Source: Clostridia bacterium
GTDB taxonomy: Bacteria > Bacillota > Clostridia > Oscillospirales > Acutalibacteraceae
Direction: 5' to 3'
NCBI GenBank assembly: GCA_017380575.1
Contig: JAFODS010000019.1
Coordinates: 92,948-156,947 of the forward strand
Length of the DNA stretch: 64,000 bases
Under the pieces are notes generated by a model that saw nothing but the letters and a program-made list of their open reading frames with translations, ran no database searches and was not told the origin of the DNA. Below are positions 51,525 to 58,717 of the stretch, in pieces. Every line of letters starts with the position of its first letter. The first letter of the stretch is position 1. Both the position numbers and the translations under genes were made by a program.

Positions 51525-52832
51525 ATGAGTAAATTAGGACTCTCCGCAACAATGTTTTTGGTTTATGCTTTAGGGACATATATTTTGTTCTGGTATGGTT
51601 ACCGACTATTTCCCTACAGAAAAAACTTTGCAACATCTATAAGCATCTGCTTTGGTGCAAATGTTATACTTTGGCTGCTTTTCAGCATTTTTCTTAATGA
51701 AGTTACAAACATCGTCGCAACACTCATTCTCTATGGTTTAGTTCTTTATTTCGCTTTCAGATGCGATAAAAAGCTTGCCGTTTTCCATTCTTTGGTGCTG
51801 GTTACTTTAATGGCAAGTGCAGAATATATTATAATTTTCTTGGTTTCCTATATTCTCAATCTGGAGATAACGCATTTTAAAAACGATTTCGTGATATTAG
51901 TTGAAGAAGCCTTCGCCTCAAAATTTTTATATTTCATTCTGTTGACGATAATCACATCATTTTCAAAAAAGCAAATGGAAAAGGGTGGCACAAAATCTTC
52001 GCTATATTTAACAATACTTCCTGCAACAACCTTTTTTATCACGGTTGCTTTGCGAGTACAAAGCCAATATTTTCAATCAAATGTTCTTTCAACAACCGTT
52101 TGTATAATTGCTGAAGTTCTTATGTTTGTTGCAAACATCGTTGTTTTCAGCGTTCATGAAAGAACGATTGACAATCAGAAGAAACTGCACGATATGGAAA
52201 TGGTTGAGCAGAAGCAGACAATCAACCTTGAATACCTTGATATTCTCGAAAAGAAAGACGAGGAGACAAGAATCTTTATTCACGACATCCGTAATAATCT
52301 TATCAACATAAGCAATCTGACCACAGAAGAAAATGTCAAGCAGTATATTCAGGACATCTACGATAAATCGAACGAAGTGTCAATCAAGGCTAAAACAAAG
52401 AACCGTGTGCTTGATGTCATAATCAATAAGTACGCTCTGCTGTGCAAAGATAAAAACATCCGTTTCACAACAGTTGCCCCTAACGAAAACCTTTCGTTTA
52501 TCAGCGATTATGATTTATCAGCCATTCTCGATAACATTTTAAGAAATGCAATCGAGAGAGCCGAAAAGGAATCTGACCCGTACATCGAGCTTACATTGGA
52601 TTGCGACAACAAGTTCCATAAGATTATTCTTAAAAACAGTTGTTCAAGCGAACCGGTTGCGGATAAGGATACTTTGATTACAACCAAGGAAAACAAGAAG
52701 TCCCACGGTTACGGAATGCGAAGTGTAGCCAAAGCATTGAAGAATTATAACGGTGAATTTGAGTGGATGTTTGAAAATAATGAGTTCAAAATAGTGATTT
52801 TAATACCCACCAAGACAAGCAATCTCAGTTGA
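51525..52832 (+). CDS. AgrC-like GHKL sensor histidine kinase
   Basis: 435 aa from the ATG at 51525, which follows AGAGGGGTGTGAA; the longer frame to 51393 runs inside the regulator gene. Six or so N-terminal membrane helices (to about residue 205) are followed by a coiled linker, the phosphorylation motif IFIHDIRNNL with H253, and an HATPase domain: DLSAILDNILRNAIERAEKE (N box) and HGYGMRSVAKALKNYNGEF (G2). This is the HPK10 class that senses peptide pheromones in Agr/Com-type systems. No AgrB or AgrD gene is in the window, so its ligand is unknown. Confidence 0.9.
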   Translation: MSKLGLSATMFLVYALGTYILFWYGYRLFPYRKNFATSISICFGANVILWLLFSIFLNEVTNIVATLILYGLVLYFAFRCDKKLAVFHSLVLVTLMASAEYIIIFLVSYILNLEITHFKNDFVILVEEAFASKFLYFILLTIITSFSKKQMEKGGTKSSLYLTILPATTFFITVALRVQSQYFQSNVLSTTVCIIAEVLMFVANIVVFSVHERTIDNQKKLHDMEMVEQKQTINLEYLDILEKKDEETRIFIHDIRNNLINISNLTTEENVKQYIQDIYDKSNEVSIKAKTKNRVLDVIINKYALLCKDKNIRFTTVAPNENLSFISDYDLSAILDNILRNAIERAEKESDPYIELTLDCDNKFHKIILKNSCSSEPVADKDTLITTKENKKSHGYGMRSVAKALKNYNGEFEWMFENNEFKIVILIPTKTSNLS

Positions 52833-52847
52833 TTGCTTGTCTTTTTT
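52812..52847 (+). terminator. Terminator after the kinase gene
   Basis: Perfect 13-bp stem AAGACAAGCAATC / GATTGCTTGTCTT, with the stop codon in the loop end, followed by TTTT. Confidence 0.9.
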
Positions 52848-53008
52848 GTGTCAGCAAATTCGGGTTTAATAAACAGATTTATTTTGTTTGTCGTAGGGAC
52901 GGGCGTCCTCGACCGTCCGCTAATACGACAGAATCTTCTTGCCTTTTTCGTATCATCAAGTTCGCTTTGTTGATGGTGTTGAATAAGGTGAATATCGGAA
53001 CAACAAAA
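52848..53008. other. Non-coding block with a GC hairpin
   Basis: Holds GGACGG / CCGTCC (about 52896-52918) and the AT-rich lead into repeat copy 2. No credible gene. Confidence 0.5.
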
Positions 53009-53196
53009 ACCTCCATCTGATGAGGGAGGTGGATTTTGCGAAGCAAAAGACGGAGGGAGAGATAGCACGAGCTTTTACTACCCCTCAGTCTTGCCTGCGG
53101 CAAGCCAGCTCCCCTGAAAAGTGGAGCTACGCCCTTTTTTAGCTTGAAAGATTAGAAGAGCTCGACAAACCCGAATTTATCAGGATGTTAAAACCC
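53009..53196. repeat. 188-bp direct repeat, copy 2
   Basis: Nearly identical to copy 1 (four mismatches seen by eye). The copies share further shorter blocks downstream, up to the operator box, so the whole repeat-plus-box unit may be duplicated. Confidence 0.85.
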
Positions 53197-53351
53197 TACG
53201 AACCACGATTCGGATGACTTCGTAGGGGAACATAATATGTTCCCGTTAAGATTTGCACAAAATCCGCGGGCAGATAATATCTGCCTCTACGATCTTGATT
53301 TTTATTCTGCTATACAACCCCGAATTTATTTAATTGAACCCGAAAGATTAA

Positions 53352-53383
53352 TATTTTTGTCGCTTTTTTCGATAGTTTTGCTT
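53352..53383 (+). promoter_or_regulatory. Direct-repeat box 2 (candidate LytTR operator)
   Basis: TATTTTTGTCG (53352-53362) and TAGTTTTGCTT (53373-53383), TTTTG cores 21 bp apart, 109 bp before the small membrane protein gene. Differs from box 1 at only a few positions. Confidence 0.55.
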
Positions 53384-53492
53384 CACACCTTTCTTTTTAG
53401 ATAGTTATTTCGTAACATAGCAACTGATATATGGTAATTGGTTTGTTGCACATTCAATTTTATTTATTAGGCACAGTTATGGGAGGCGTTTT

Positions 53493-53744
53493 ATGAAACG
53501 ATTAAGCAAAAAAGAACAACTCATTTTGGTAGTTTTTTCTGTAGTCTTATTTGGCGGTAGAATCCTTTTATGGGCAAGTGCTTTTACTTCAAATCAGAGG
53601 TTAATAATAATATCTTTTGTTATGAGATGTTTGTTTTATTTAATTTACATATTAGTAGTTGCTAAAGAGTCTAAAATCTTTGCCGTTTTATTATTTGCCT
53701 TCTTTATTATAGAACTTTTTGTATGGTATCCATTGTTCTTATAA
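53493..53744 (+). CDS. Small three-helix membrane protein
   Basis: 83 aa, MKRLSKKEQLI then three hydrophobic segments (residues about 11-28, 38-56 and 62-82) with a basic N terminus and very short loops. Strong GGGAGGCG ribosome site. No family recognised. AT-rich. It carries box 2 upstream and box 3 downstream, so it and the next gene are candidate targets of the adjacent regulator. Size and topology would fit an immunity, accessory or export-helper peptide, but this is only speculation. Confidence 0.7.
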   Translation: MKRLSKKEQLILVVFSVVLFGGRILLWASAFTSNQRLIIISFVMRCLFYLIYILVVAKESKIFAVLLFAFFIIELFVWYPLFL

Positions 53745-53887
53745 ATGCTATAAACAAACTAAGTTGTTGAGATATTCAATTGTGCATATATCAGACACCC
53801 TTGCATAAAGGGGGGCTACGTTCTGTTTTAAAACTGTAAAAAGACCTCCACAACTACGATTTTATTTACTTGAACCTGAAATATTAA

Positions 53888-53919
53888 TAATTTTGTCGCT
53901 TTTTTCTATAGTTTTGCAT
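53888..53919 (+). promoter_or_regulatory. Direct-repeat box 3 (candidate LytTR operator)
   Basis: TAATTTTGTCG (53888-53898) and TAGTTTTGCAT (53909-53919), identical to the half-sites of box 1 and also 21 bp apart. Confidence 0.6.
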
Positions 53920-53925
53920 TTGACC

Positions 53926-53954
53926 TTACTTTTTCTTATTCTGTGCTTTATAAT
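53926..53954 (+). promoter_or_regulatory. Promoter of the exported protein gene
   Basis: TTACTT (53926-53931), 17-bp spacer, TATAAT (53949-53954), directly after box 3 and 117 bp before the start codon, giving a long leader. Confidence 0.55.
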
Positions 53955-54071
53955 TCTTTCAAGGGAAATTTTTATAAAACCAATCTCAAATGCTTATGAT
54001 TGAAAAAAGAGGTGGTTTGACGTAATAAAAATACAATCAAACTATTTTAAAATCAGAAAGGAAAAATTATT

Positions 54072-54572
54072 ATGAAAATTATGTTAAAGAAAATTTTGTC
54101 ACTTGTTTTATGTGTAGTTTTAGCTTTTGCGATGTGTACAACAGCTTTTGCGGTTCCCGAAGAGCCGTTCCCTGAGGATTATTGCGAAATTAAGGGTGAA
54201 CTGTTGACAGTAATTGGTTTTAGCCGTAATGACAAAATAGAGTTGTATGCTGAATACTACTCAAACACCGATGCAAATGCACATCTTGTCTGGACGATTG
54301 AAGGTGAAAGCAAATTTATACGTTCGGAAGATGATAAAATGTCAACCAAAGACCATGTTGCTGTGCGTTTCAAGGGTGAATCTGTTGTCAGACTGCAACT
54401 TGTTTCTACAAGCGGTGAGGTGCTTGCCGAGGACGAGGTTACTCTCAAGGAATATGTAGATAATACATCATTTTGGGAGGATCTTCCGGCAAATATTATG
54501 ATGTCAATTATGGTTATTATCGGTGTAATCGGCGGAACTATCATGCCGCTGTTCAGTTGGATGTGGAACTAA
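54072..54572 (+). CDS. Exported, C-terminally membrane-anchored protein of unknown function
   Basis: 166 aa. A signal peptide (LKKILSLVLCVVLAFAMCTTAFA, cleavage after AFA near residue 28) is followed by an extracytoplasmic region of about 110 residues that looks like one beta-sandwich/Ig-like domain (HLVWTIEGESKFIRSEDDK, then VVRLQLVSTSGEVLAEDEV) and a C-terminal helix (IMMSIMVIIGVIGGTIMPLF) ending in SWMWN. It is therefore a type I-like surface protein. No LPXTG. Its own box 3 and promoter link it to the two-component system. No close family recognised. Confidence 0.75.
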   Translation: MKIMLKKILSLVLCVVLAFAMCTTAFAVPEEPFPEDYCEIKGELLTVIGFSRNDKIELYAEYYSNTDANAHLVWTIEGESKFIRSEDDKMSTKDHVAVRFKGESVVRLQLVSTSGEVLAEDEVTLKEYVDNTSFWEDLPANIMMSIMVIIGVIGGTIMPLFSWMWN

Positions 54573-54702
54573 TGTTTTTTAGGGAATGTTAAACACATAG
54601 GAAAAGATGTAAAACTAACGGCAGGATACAAAGATGACACTTCTCTATGTTAGTTGAAAACTGAAACTTCATTGGGTAACCTTTGTCACAGACAATGTAT
54701 TA

Positions 54703-54734
54703 AACCCGTGGTAAGAATTTTCTTACCACGGGTT
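54703..54734. terminator. Terminator between convergent genes
   Basis: Perfect 13-bp stem AACCCGTGGTAAG / CTTACCACGGGTT with a 6-base AATTTT loop. Poly-T is short on both sides. Confidence 0.75.
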
Positions 54735-54752
54735 AGTGCTTAATATTTAAAA

Positions 54753-55970
54753 TTATTTCTGCTTATATCCGTCAAGGAATTCGCCCATTCTTCTCATTGC
54801 TGCGCGAAGCTCTTCAGCCTCAGGAAGCATAACGATACGGAAATGATCGGGTTCCTTCCAGTCGAAACCACTGCCGGGGATAAGAAGGATATTTGTAGCG
54901 TGGAGAAGATCCCATGCAAACTTCTTATCGTCTGTGATGTTGAACTTCTTAACATCAAGCTTCGGGAAGAGGTAGAAAGCAGCACTGTTCTTTACGAATG
55001 AGATACCGTCAATCTTTTCAAGCTCTGAACAGGTAGCCTCTCTCTGTTCGTAAATACGTCCGCCGGGAACGATCATTGAACGAGGAGTTTCCATATCAGC
55101 CATAGCTGCAGGGATAACAAGCTGGGGGAGTGTATTTGCACAAAGACGAAGTGATGTCATCTGAATGATACCCTTACGGTATTCTGCAGTAAGCTCACGC
55201 GGACCACTAAGAACCATCCAACCGCAACGGAAACCGCAGACAAGATGTGACTTTGAAAGTCCGTTCATTGTAACAACGGGGATGTCGGGAGCGAGCGAAG
55301 CTGTTGAAATATGTTCAAGGTCATCCATAACGAGTCTGTCGTAAATTTCATCCGAGAAGATGATAAGGCCGTTTTCTCTTGCAATCTGAACGATTTCAAG
55401 AAGAATCTCTTTCGGATAAAGAGCACCTGTCGGATTGTTGGGGTTAATGATTACGATAGCCTTTGTTTTTGATGTAACCTTTGAACGGATGTCAGCGATA
55501 TTAGGATACCAGTTGCTCTTCTCGTCACATGTATAGAAAACGGGGTTACCGCTTGCAAGGTAGACTGAGTTGCCCCAAAGAGAATAGCTGGGTGAGGGGA
55601 CAAGAACTTCGTCACCGTCATTAAGAAGAGGCATAAGAGCAAAGTTAACAACTTCACTTACACCGTTACCGATGAATACATCGTCAGGAACGATACCTTC
55701 GATACCCTTTGTCTTTTCGTATTCGCAGATAGCTTCACGTGCATCGGGCATGCCCTTGAAATCGCAGTAAGCAACACCTTTCTGCTCGTTACCCTTGAGA
55801 GCATCCTCAAGGCTCTTGGGAAGCTTGAAACCGAATGTTGCAGGGTTACCTGTATTAAGTCTTAAAACATCGATTCCTCTTGCTCTCATATCCATTGCTT
55901 CAACAAACAAAGGACCTCTGATATCTGAGTGAACGTTCTTCATTCTGTCAGCTGTTTTGATAATATCCAT
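54753..55970 (-). CDS. PLP-dependent class I/II aminotransferase (AlaT-like)
   Basis: Alanine-type aminotransferase, 405 aa. PLP motifs: FIGNGVSEVVNFALMPLL near residues 99-116, INPNNPTGALYP near 177-188, FSDEIYDRLV near 207-216, and the Schiff-base lysine in GLSKSHLVCGFRCGW near 240-254. The MRARGIDVLRLNTGNPATFGF N terminus resembles glutamate-pyruvate aminotransferases of the AlaT/YfdZ group, consistent with pyruvate/alanine metabolism. The gene stands alone with its own promoter. Confidence 0.9.
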   Translation of the reverse strand: MDIIKTADRMKNVHSDIRGPLFVEAMDMRARGIDVLRLNTGNPATFGFKLPKSLEDALKGNEQKGVAYCDFKGMPDAREAICEYEKTKGIEGIVPDDVFIGNGVSEVVNFALMPLLNDGDEVLVPSPSYSLWGNSVYLASGNPVFYTCDEKSNWYPNIADIRSKVTSKTKAIVIINPNNPTGALYPKEILLEIVQIARENGLIIFSDEIYDRLVMDDLEHISTASLAPDIPVVTMNGLSKSHLVCGFRCGWMVLSGPRELTAEYRKGIIQMTSLRLCANTLPQLVIPAAMADMETPRSMIVPGGRIYEQREATCSELEKIDGISFVKNSAAFYLFPKLDVKKFNITDDKKFAWDLLHATNILLIPGSGFDWKEPDHFRIVMLPEAEELRAAMRRMGEFLDGYKQK

Positions 55971-56004
55971 AACTTATTCCTCCGTTTCGGAAATTTACAA
56001 TAGA

Positions 56005-56033
56005 ATTATATACTTCAATGGTTTAAATTGCAA
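56005..56033 (-). promoter_or_regulatory. Aminotransferase promoter
   Basis: Minus strand TTGCAA (56033-56028), 17-bp spacer, TATAAT (56010-56005). Confidence 0.65.
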
Positions 56034-56051
56034 TAGTAAATGAAGGTTAAT

Positions 56052-56768
56052 TTAATTATTATTTTGCTTTTTTGCCACAAGTGTGATTACATCGGTTGAT
56101 AATGAAACTGTTTTATCTAATCTTGGTATATCGTATTGCTGTTTGATTTTAGTTTCTTTAAGCTTAATGAAATTGTTAAATGTGTCATTTAAAATATTTG
56201 TGAGTTTATCAGAAGTAAGATTTACTTCAAAATGAGGTTGTAAAAGTTCGCCGTTATTTTTATTGGTTTCTGTAACATTAGAATTGATTATAAGGCAAAC
56301 AATACCTTCAGGTTTTAGTCCGTTTTTGATTTCGTTAAGCTTTTCTGTAAAAGCAGATTCTGAACAAACGTGTTCCAATGCGGAAACTGCAATAATTAAG
56401 TCATATGAACAAGGTTTAATATCGAAATCTTCAATTGTTGAAACAATACCGTTGATATTATCCTTGACTTTGTGAAGTTCGGCATTTTGATAAAGTTTTT
56501 CGATTGCCAAATCCAAAATATCCACACAGTCAATATTACAGTTATTAATAAAAGTTTCTGCTATTGGTATGCAGTTTCTTCCTATTCCGCATCCCAAATC
56601 CAGAATGTTTATATATTCTTTTTCGGTTAACAACGGTAGGATATCCAATACTGTTTTAACAGGTTTCTGCAACCAACTTCCTTCTTTAAAAAGCTCGGTG
56701 CTTGAATATATTTCTTCATGTGATTGTTTCTCTGCTGCTCTTATTTCTGAAAGTCTTTCCTTGGTCAT
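56052..56768 (-). CDS. Class I SAM-dependent methyltransferase
   Basis: SAM-binding motif ILDLGCGIGRNCIPI near residues 58-72, then IDCVDILDLAIEKLY near 81-95 and CSYDLIIAVSALEHV near 117-131. About 238 aa starting at 56768, which follows a GGAGAG site at the end of the CapA gene; the longer start at 56795 would lie within that gene. AT-rich. The substrate is unknown. Third gene of the SGNH-CapA operon. Confidence 0.83.
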   Translation of the reverse strand: MTKERLSEIRAAEKQSHEEIYSSTELFKEGSWLQKPVKTVLDILPLLTEKEYINILDLGCGIGRNCIPIAETFINNCNIDCVDILDLAIEKLYQNAELHKVKDNINGIVSTIEDFDIKPCSYDLIIAVSALEHVCSESAFTEKLNEIKNGLKPEGIVCLIINSNVTETNKNNGELLQPHFEVNLTSDKLTNILNDTFNNFIKLKETKIKQQYDIPRLDKTVSLSTDVITLVAKKQNNN

Positions 56769-56772
56769 AGTT

Positions 56773-57945
56773 TTATATCTCTCCGAAATGCTCAAGCATA
56801 TATTTTTTCACTTCTTCAAGCTTACTCTTTTTCCATTCACCCTTATCAGCTTCTTCGGCAAGAGGGCAGATTAAAAAGAAATCAAGCGTTTCCCCCGGTA
56901 CACGTCCTGTACGAAGCGGTTCTCTGAAGTGTTCAGTCCATTCCTCTTCGGTTGCATCTTTAAATCGTGCAGGATTAAGATAAGTCATCTGTCTTTTTGT
57001 TGCAGCAACAAGGACTTTAGCGGAAAGGGGAGCAAGAAGCTTATATTCATCCTCCTGAACGTCAACAAAAATCCTAGGAAGCTCGGATTTGATGATATGC
57101 TCGGGGCCACGTTCGATTTCCAGACCCATAGGCTCCCAGGTGAACTCATCTTCAGTAAAGTTGATTTTAACAAGAAGTCCAAGCTCAGTGTTGAACTGTG
57201 AACGCTGATAATCTGTATCAAAAATGAAGTTGCCGAGTGAATAGAAGATAATCTTGTCACCAACAGTTTCGTAATTCATCGGAACGTGCGGATGATGTGA
57301 AACTACGATATCTGCGCCCATTTCGAGGTATTTATGATATCTTTCTCTTGTATACGGAGAGGGCAGAGGAGTGAATTCTTCGCCTGCGTGGGCAACAACA
57401 ACACACCAACGACATTTTGATTTTATTTCATCGATTGTTTCCTGAATTGCGTCAAGGTCGCTCCAACTGTAACAACCGGGTTTGTCAATGTCAGCCTTTC
57501 TGCATGCACGCTGATAACCCACACCGAACATTCCGATTCCGCCTGCTTCGTCAAGAATAACAGGCTTTCTCGCTTCGTCGATGTTCATTCCTGCGCCGAT
57601 TGTTTGCACGTTGTTTTCTTTTGCGATTTCGAGAGTTTTGCTGATACCGTATTCCTTTGCGTCCATAATGTGGTTATTGCAGATGTTCCATATGTCAGCG
57701 TGCATATTATTAAGCACTTTTACAGCAGCAGGGTCAATTGTATGAAGAAGCTGCTGAACACCGTCTTTGGTTGTGTTCTGCTCAACGGGTGCAACGGGTC
57801 CCTCGACATTCGCTATAACATGATCTGCACTGTGAAGAAACTCCAATATTTCCCTGGAAATAAGCTCGTCATCTTCCCATTTTTTATACATATATCTGTC
57901 AAAGCCGATATCGCCTGTAAAAACCAATGAAGTTTTATTTTTCAT
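56773..57945 (-). CDS. CapA/PgsA-family metallophosphatase-like protein
   Basis: 390 aa. Metallophosphatase-like domain of the CapA family: FTGDIGFDRYMYKKW near residues 9-23, NVEGPVAPVEQ near 48, WNICNNHIMDAKEYG near 87-101, VVAHAGEEFTPLPSPYTRE near 184-202, VVSHHPHVP near 214-222 and YSLGNFIFD near 235. No signal peptide or membrane segment is visible, unlike many CapA proteins in polyglutamate synthesis, so this is a soluble relative. The substrate is unknown. It starts 9 bp after the SGNH gene. Confidence 0.88.
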   Translation of the reverse strand: MKNKTSLVFTGDIGFDRYMYKKWEDDELISREILEFLHSADHVIANVEGPVAPVEQNTTKDGVQQLLHTIDPAAVKVLNNMHADIWNICNNHIMDAKEYGISKTLEIAKENNVQTIGAGMNIDEARKPVILDEAGGIGMFGVGYQRACRKADIDKPGCYSWSDLDAIQETIDEIKSKCRWCVVVAHAGEEFTPLPSPYTRERYHKYLEMGADIVVSHHPHVPMNYETVGDKIIFYSLGNFIFDTDYQRSQFNTELGLLVKINFTEDEFTWEPMGLEIERGPEHIIKSELPRIFVDVQEDEYKLLAPLSAKVLVAATKRQMTYLNPARFKDATEEEWTEHFREPLRTGRVPGETLDFFLICPLAEEADKGEWKKSKLEEVKKYMLEHFGEI

Positions 57946-57954
57946 AGATTAACC

Positions 57955-58584
57955 TCACGAATCAAGAGTTTTAGTGATTGCTTTTTGAAGCTCTTCTTTT
58001 ATAAGCTGATGACCTGCAGCAGAAGGGTGAATTCCGTCAACGCTCCAGTAGCGGTGGTTACCGTCAGCTGCAGCCGCGTCGAATTTATCCTGAAGAGGAA
58101 TGAAGTAGAGGTTGAATTTTTTTGCAATGTTTGCCGAAGCTTTTGCCATTTTATGAACTTCACAACTGAACTCATCCCATCTTGCTTCGGTATGAATTCC
58201 TTTCATAATGAACGGTTCTAAAATAAAAATCTTTATTTCGGGCAATGCTTCTGTTACTTCTTCAATCAGCATCGAATAAATCTTTTCAAATTTCTCGGGA
58301 GTTACTCCGCAGTTCTGAGTCAACTCGTGCGAAACATCGTTAACTCCGATAAGAATAGACATCATATCCGGTTTAAGATTTATAATGTCTTCTTTTATGC
58401 GGACATAAACATCGGTTATCCTGTCACCGCTGTTTCCGCGGTTAATGAAACGAAATTCATCTTTTTTATTTTTAAGTAAGTCAGAAGCGAGCAAAAAGGC
58501 ATAGCCACAGCCAAGGCTGTCATCATTGTCGTCATCTCTGTTTGCATCGGTAATCGAGTCACCCTGAAAAAGAAAAGTTTTCAT
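57955..58584 (-). CDS. SGNH/GDSL-type hydrolase
   Basis: Esterase of the SGNH family: block I FQGDSITDANRDDD (Ser at residue 9 region), block II NRGNSGDRI near 46-54, block III IGVNDVSHE near 77-85, block V SVDGIHPSAAGHQL near 185-198 with the catalytic Asp/His. 209 aa, no signal peptide, so cytoplasmic or released. Typically an acetyl- or acyl-esterase; with the GH28-like gene next door a sugar-acetyl esterase is possible (inference). Confidence 0.88.
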   Translation of the reverse strand: MKTFLFQGDSITDANRDDDNDDSLGCGYAFLLASDLLKNKKDEFRFINRGNSGDRITDVYVRIKEDIINLKPDMMSILIGVNDVSHELTQNCGVTPEKFEKIYSMLIEEVTEALPEIKIFILEPFIMKGIHTEARWDEFSCEVHKMAKASANIAKKFNLYFIPLQDKFDAAAADGNHRYWSVDGIHPSAAGHQLIKEELQKAITKTLDS

Positions 58585-58612
58585 AAACTACCTCTTGAGA
58601 ATTTTTTAATTA

Positions 58613-58641
58613 ATTTTATCATACTCTGTGTTCTTTTTCAA
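58613..58641 (-). promoter_or_regulatory. Promoter of the SGNH-CapA-methyltransferase operon
   Basis: Minus strand TTGAAA (58641-58636), 17-bp spacer, TAAAAT (58618-58613). Confidence 0.6.
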
Positions 58642-58656
58642 TCTTAAATACAGCGA

Positions 58657-58685
58657 TTTACAAATACTCAGGTGAATGATATAAT
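58657..58685 (+). promoter_or_regulatory. Promoter of the GH28-like gene
   Basis: TTTACA (58657-58662), 17-bp spacer, TATAAT (58680-58685), divergent from the SGNH operon promoter. Confidence 0.65.
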
Positions 58686-58717
58686 ATGTGCATCAAAAAC
58701 ACATCGGAGTTGATATT

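Larger units (their letters stand above)
53745..54071. other. Intergenic region upstream of the exported protein gene
   Basis: Contains box 3 at 53888-53919 and a promoter at 53926-53954 plus a third stretch of the conserved GAACCTGAAATATTAATAATT sequence. A tiny frame ATGCTTATGATTGAAAAAAGAGG encodes only 11 residues with no ribosome site and is not called. Confidence 0.55.

Noticed and set aside
50248-53350. CRISPR array
   Set aside because: The repeats are two long copies 2.7 kb apart and not short regular repeats with spacers; no cas gene is in the window.
52848-53492. An agrD-like signal peptide gene for the kinase
   Set aside because: No small frame with a ribosome site and an N-terminal amphipathic helix, Cys and acidic tail was found here or around 53745-54071.
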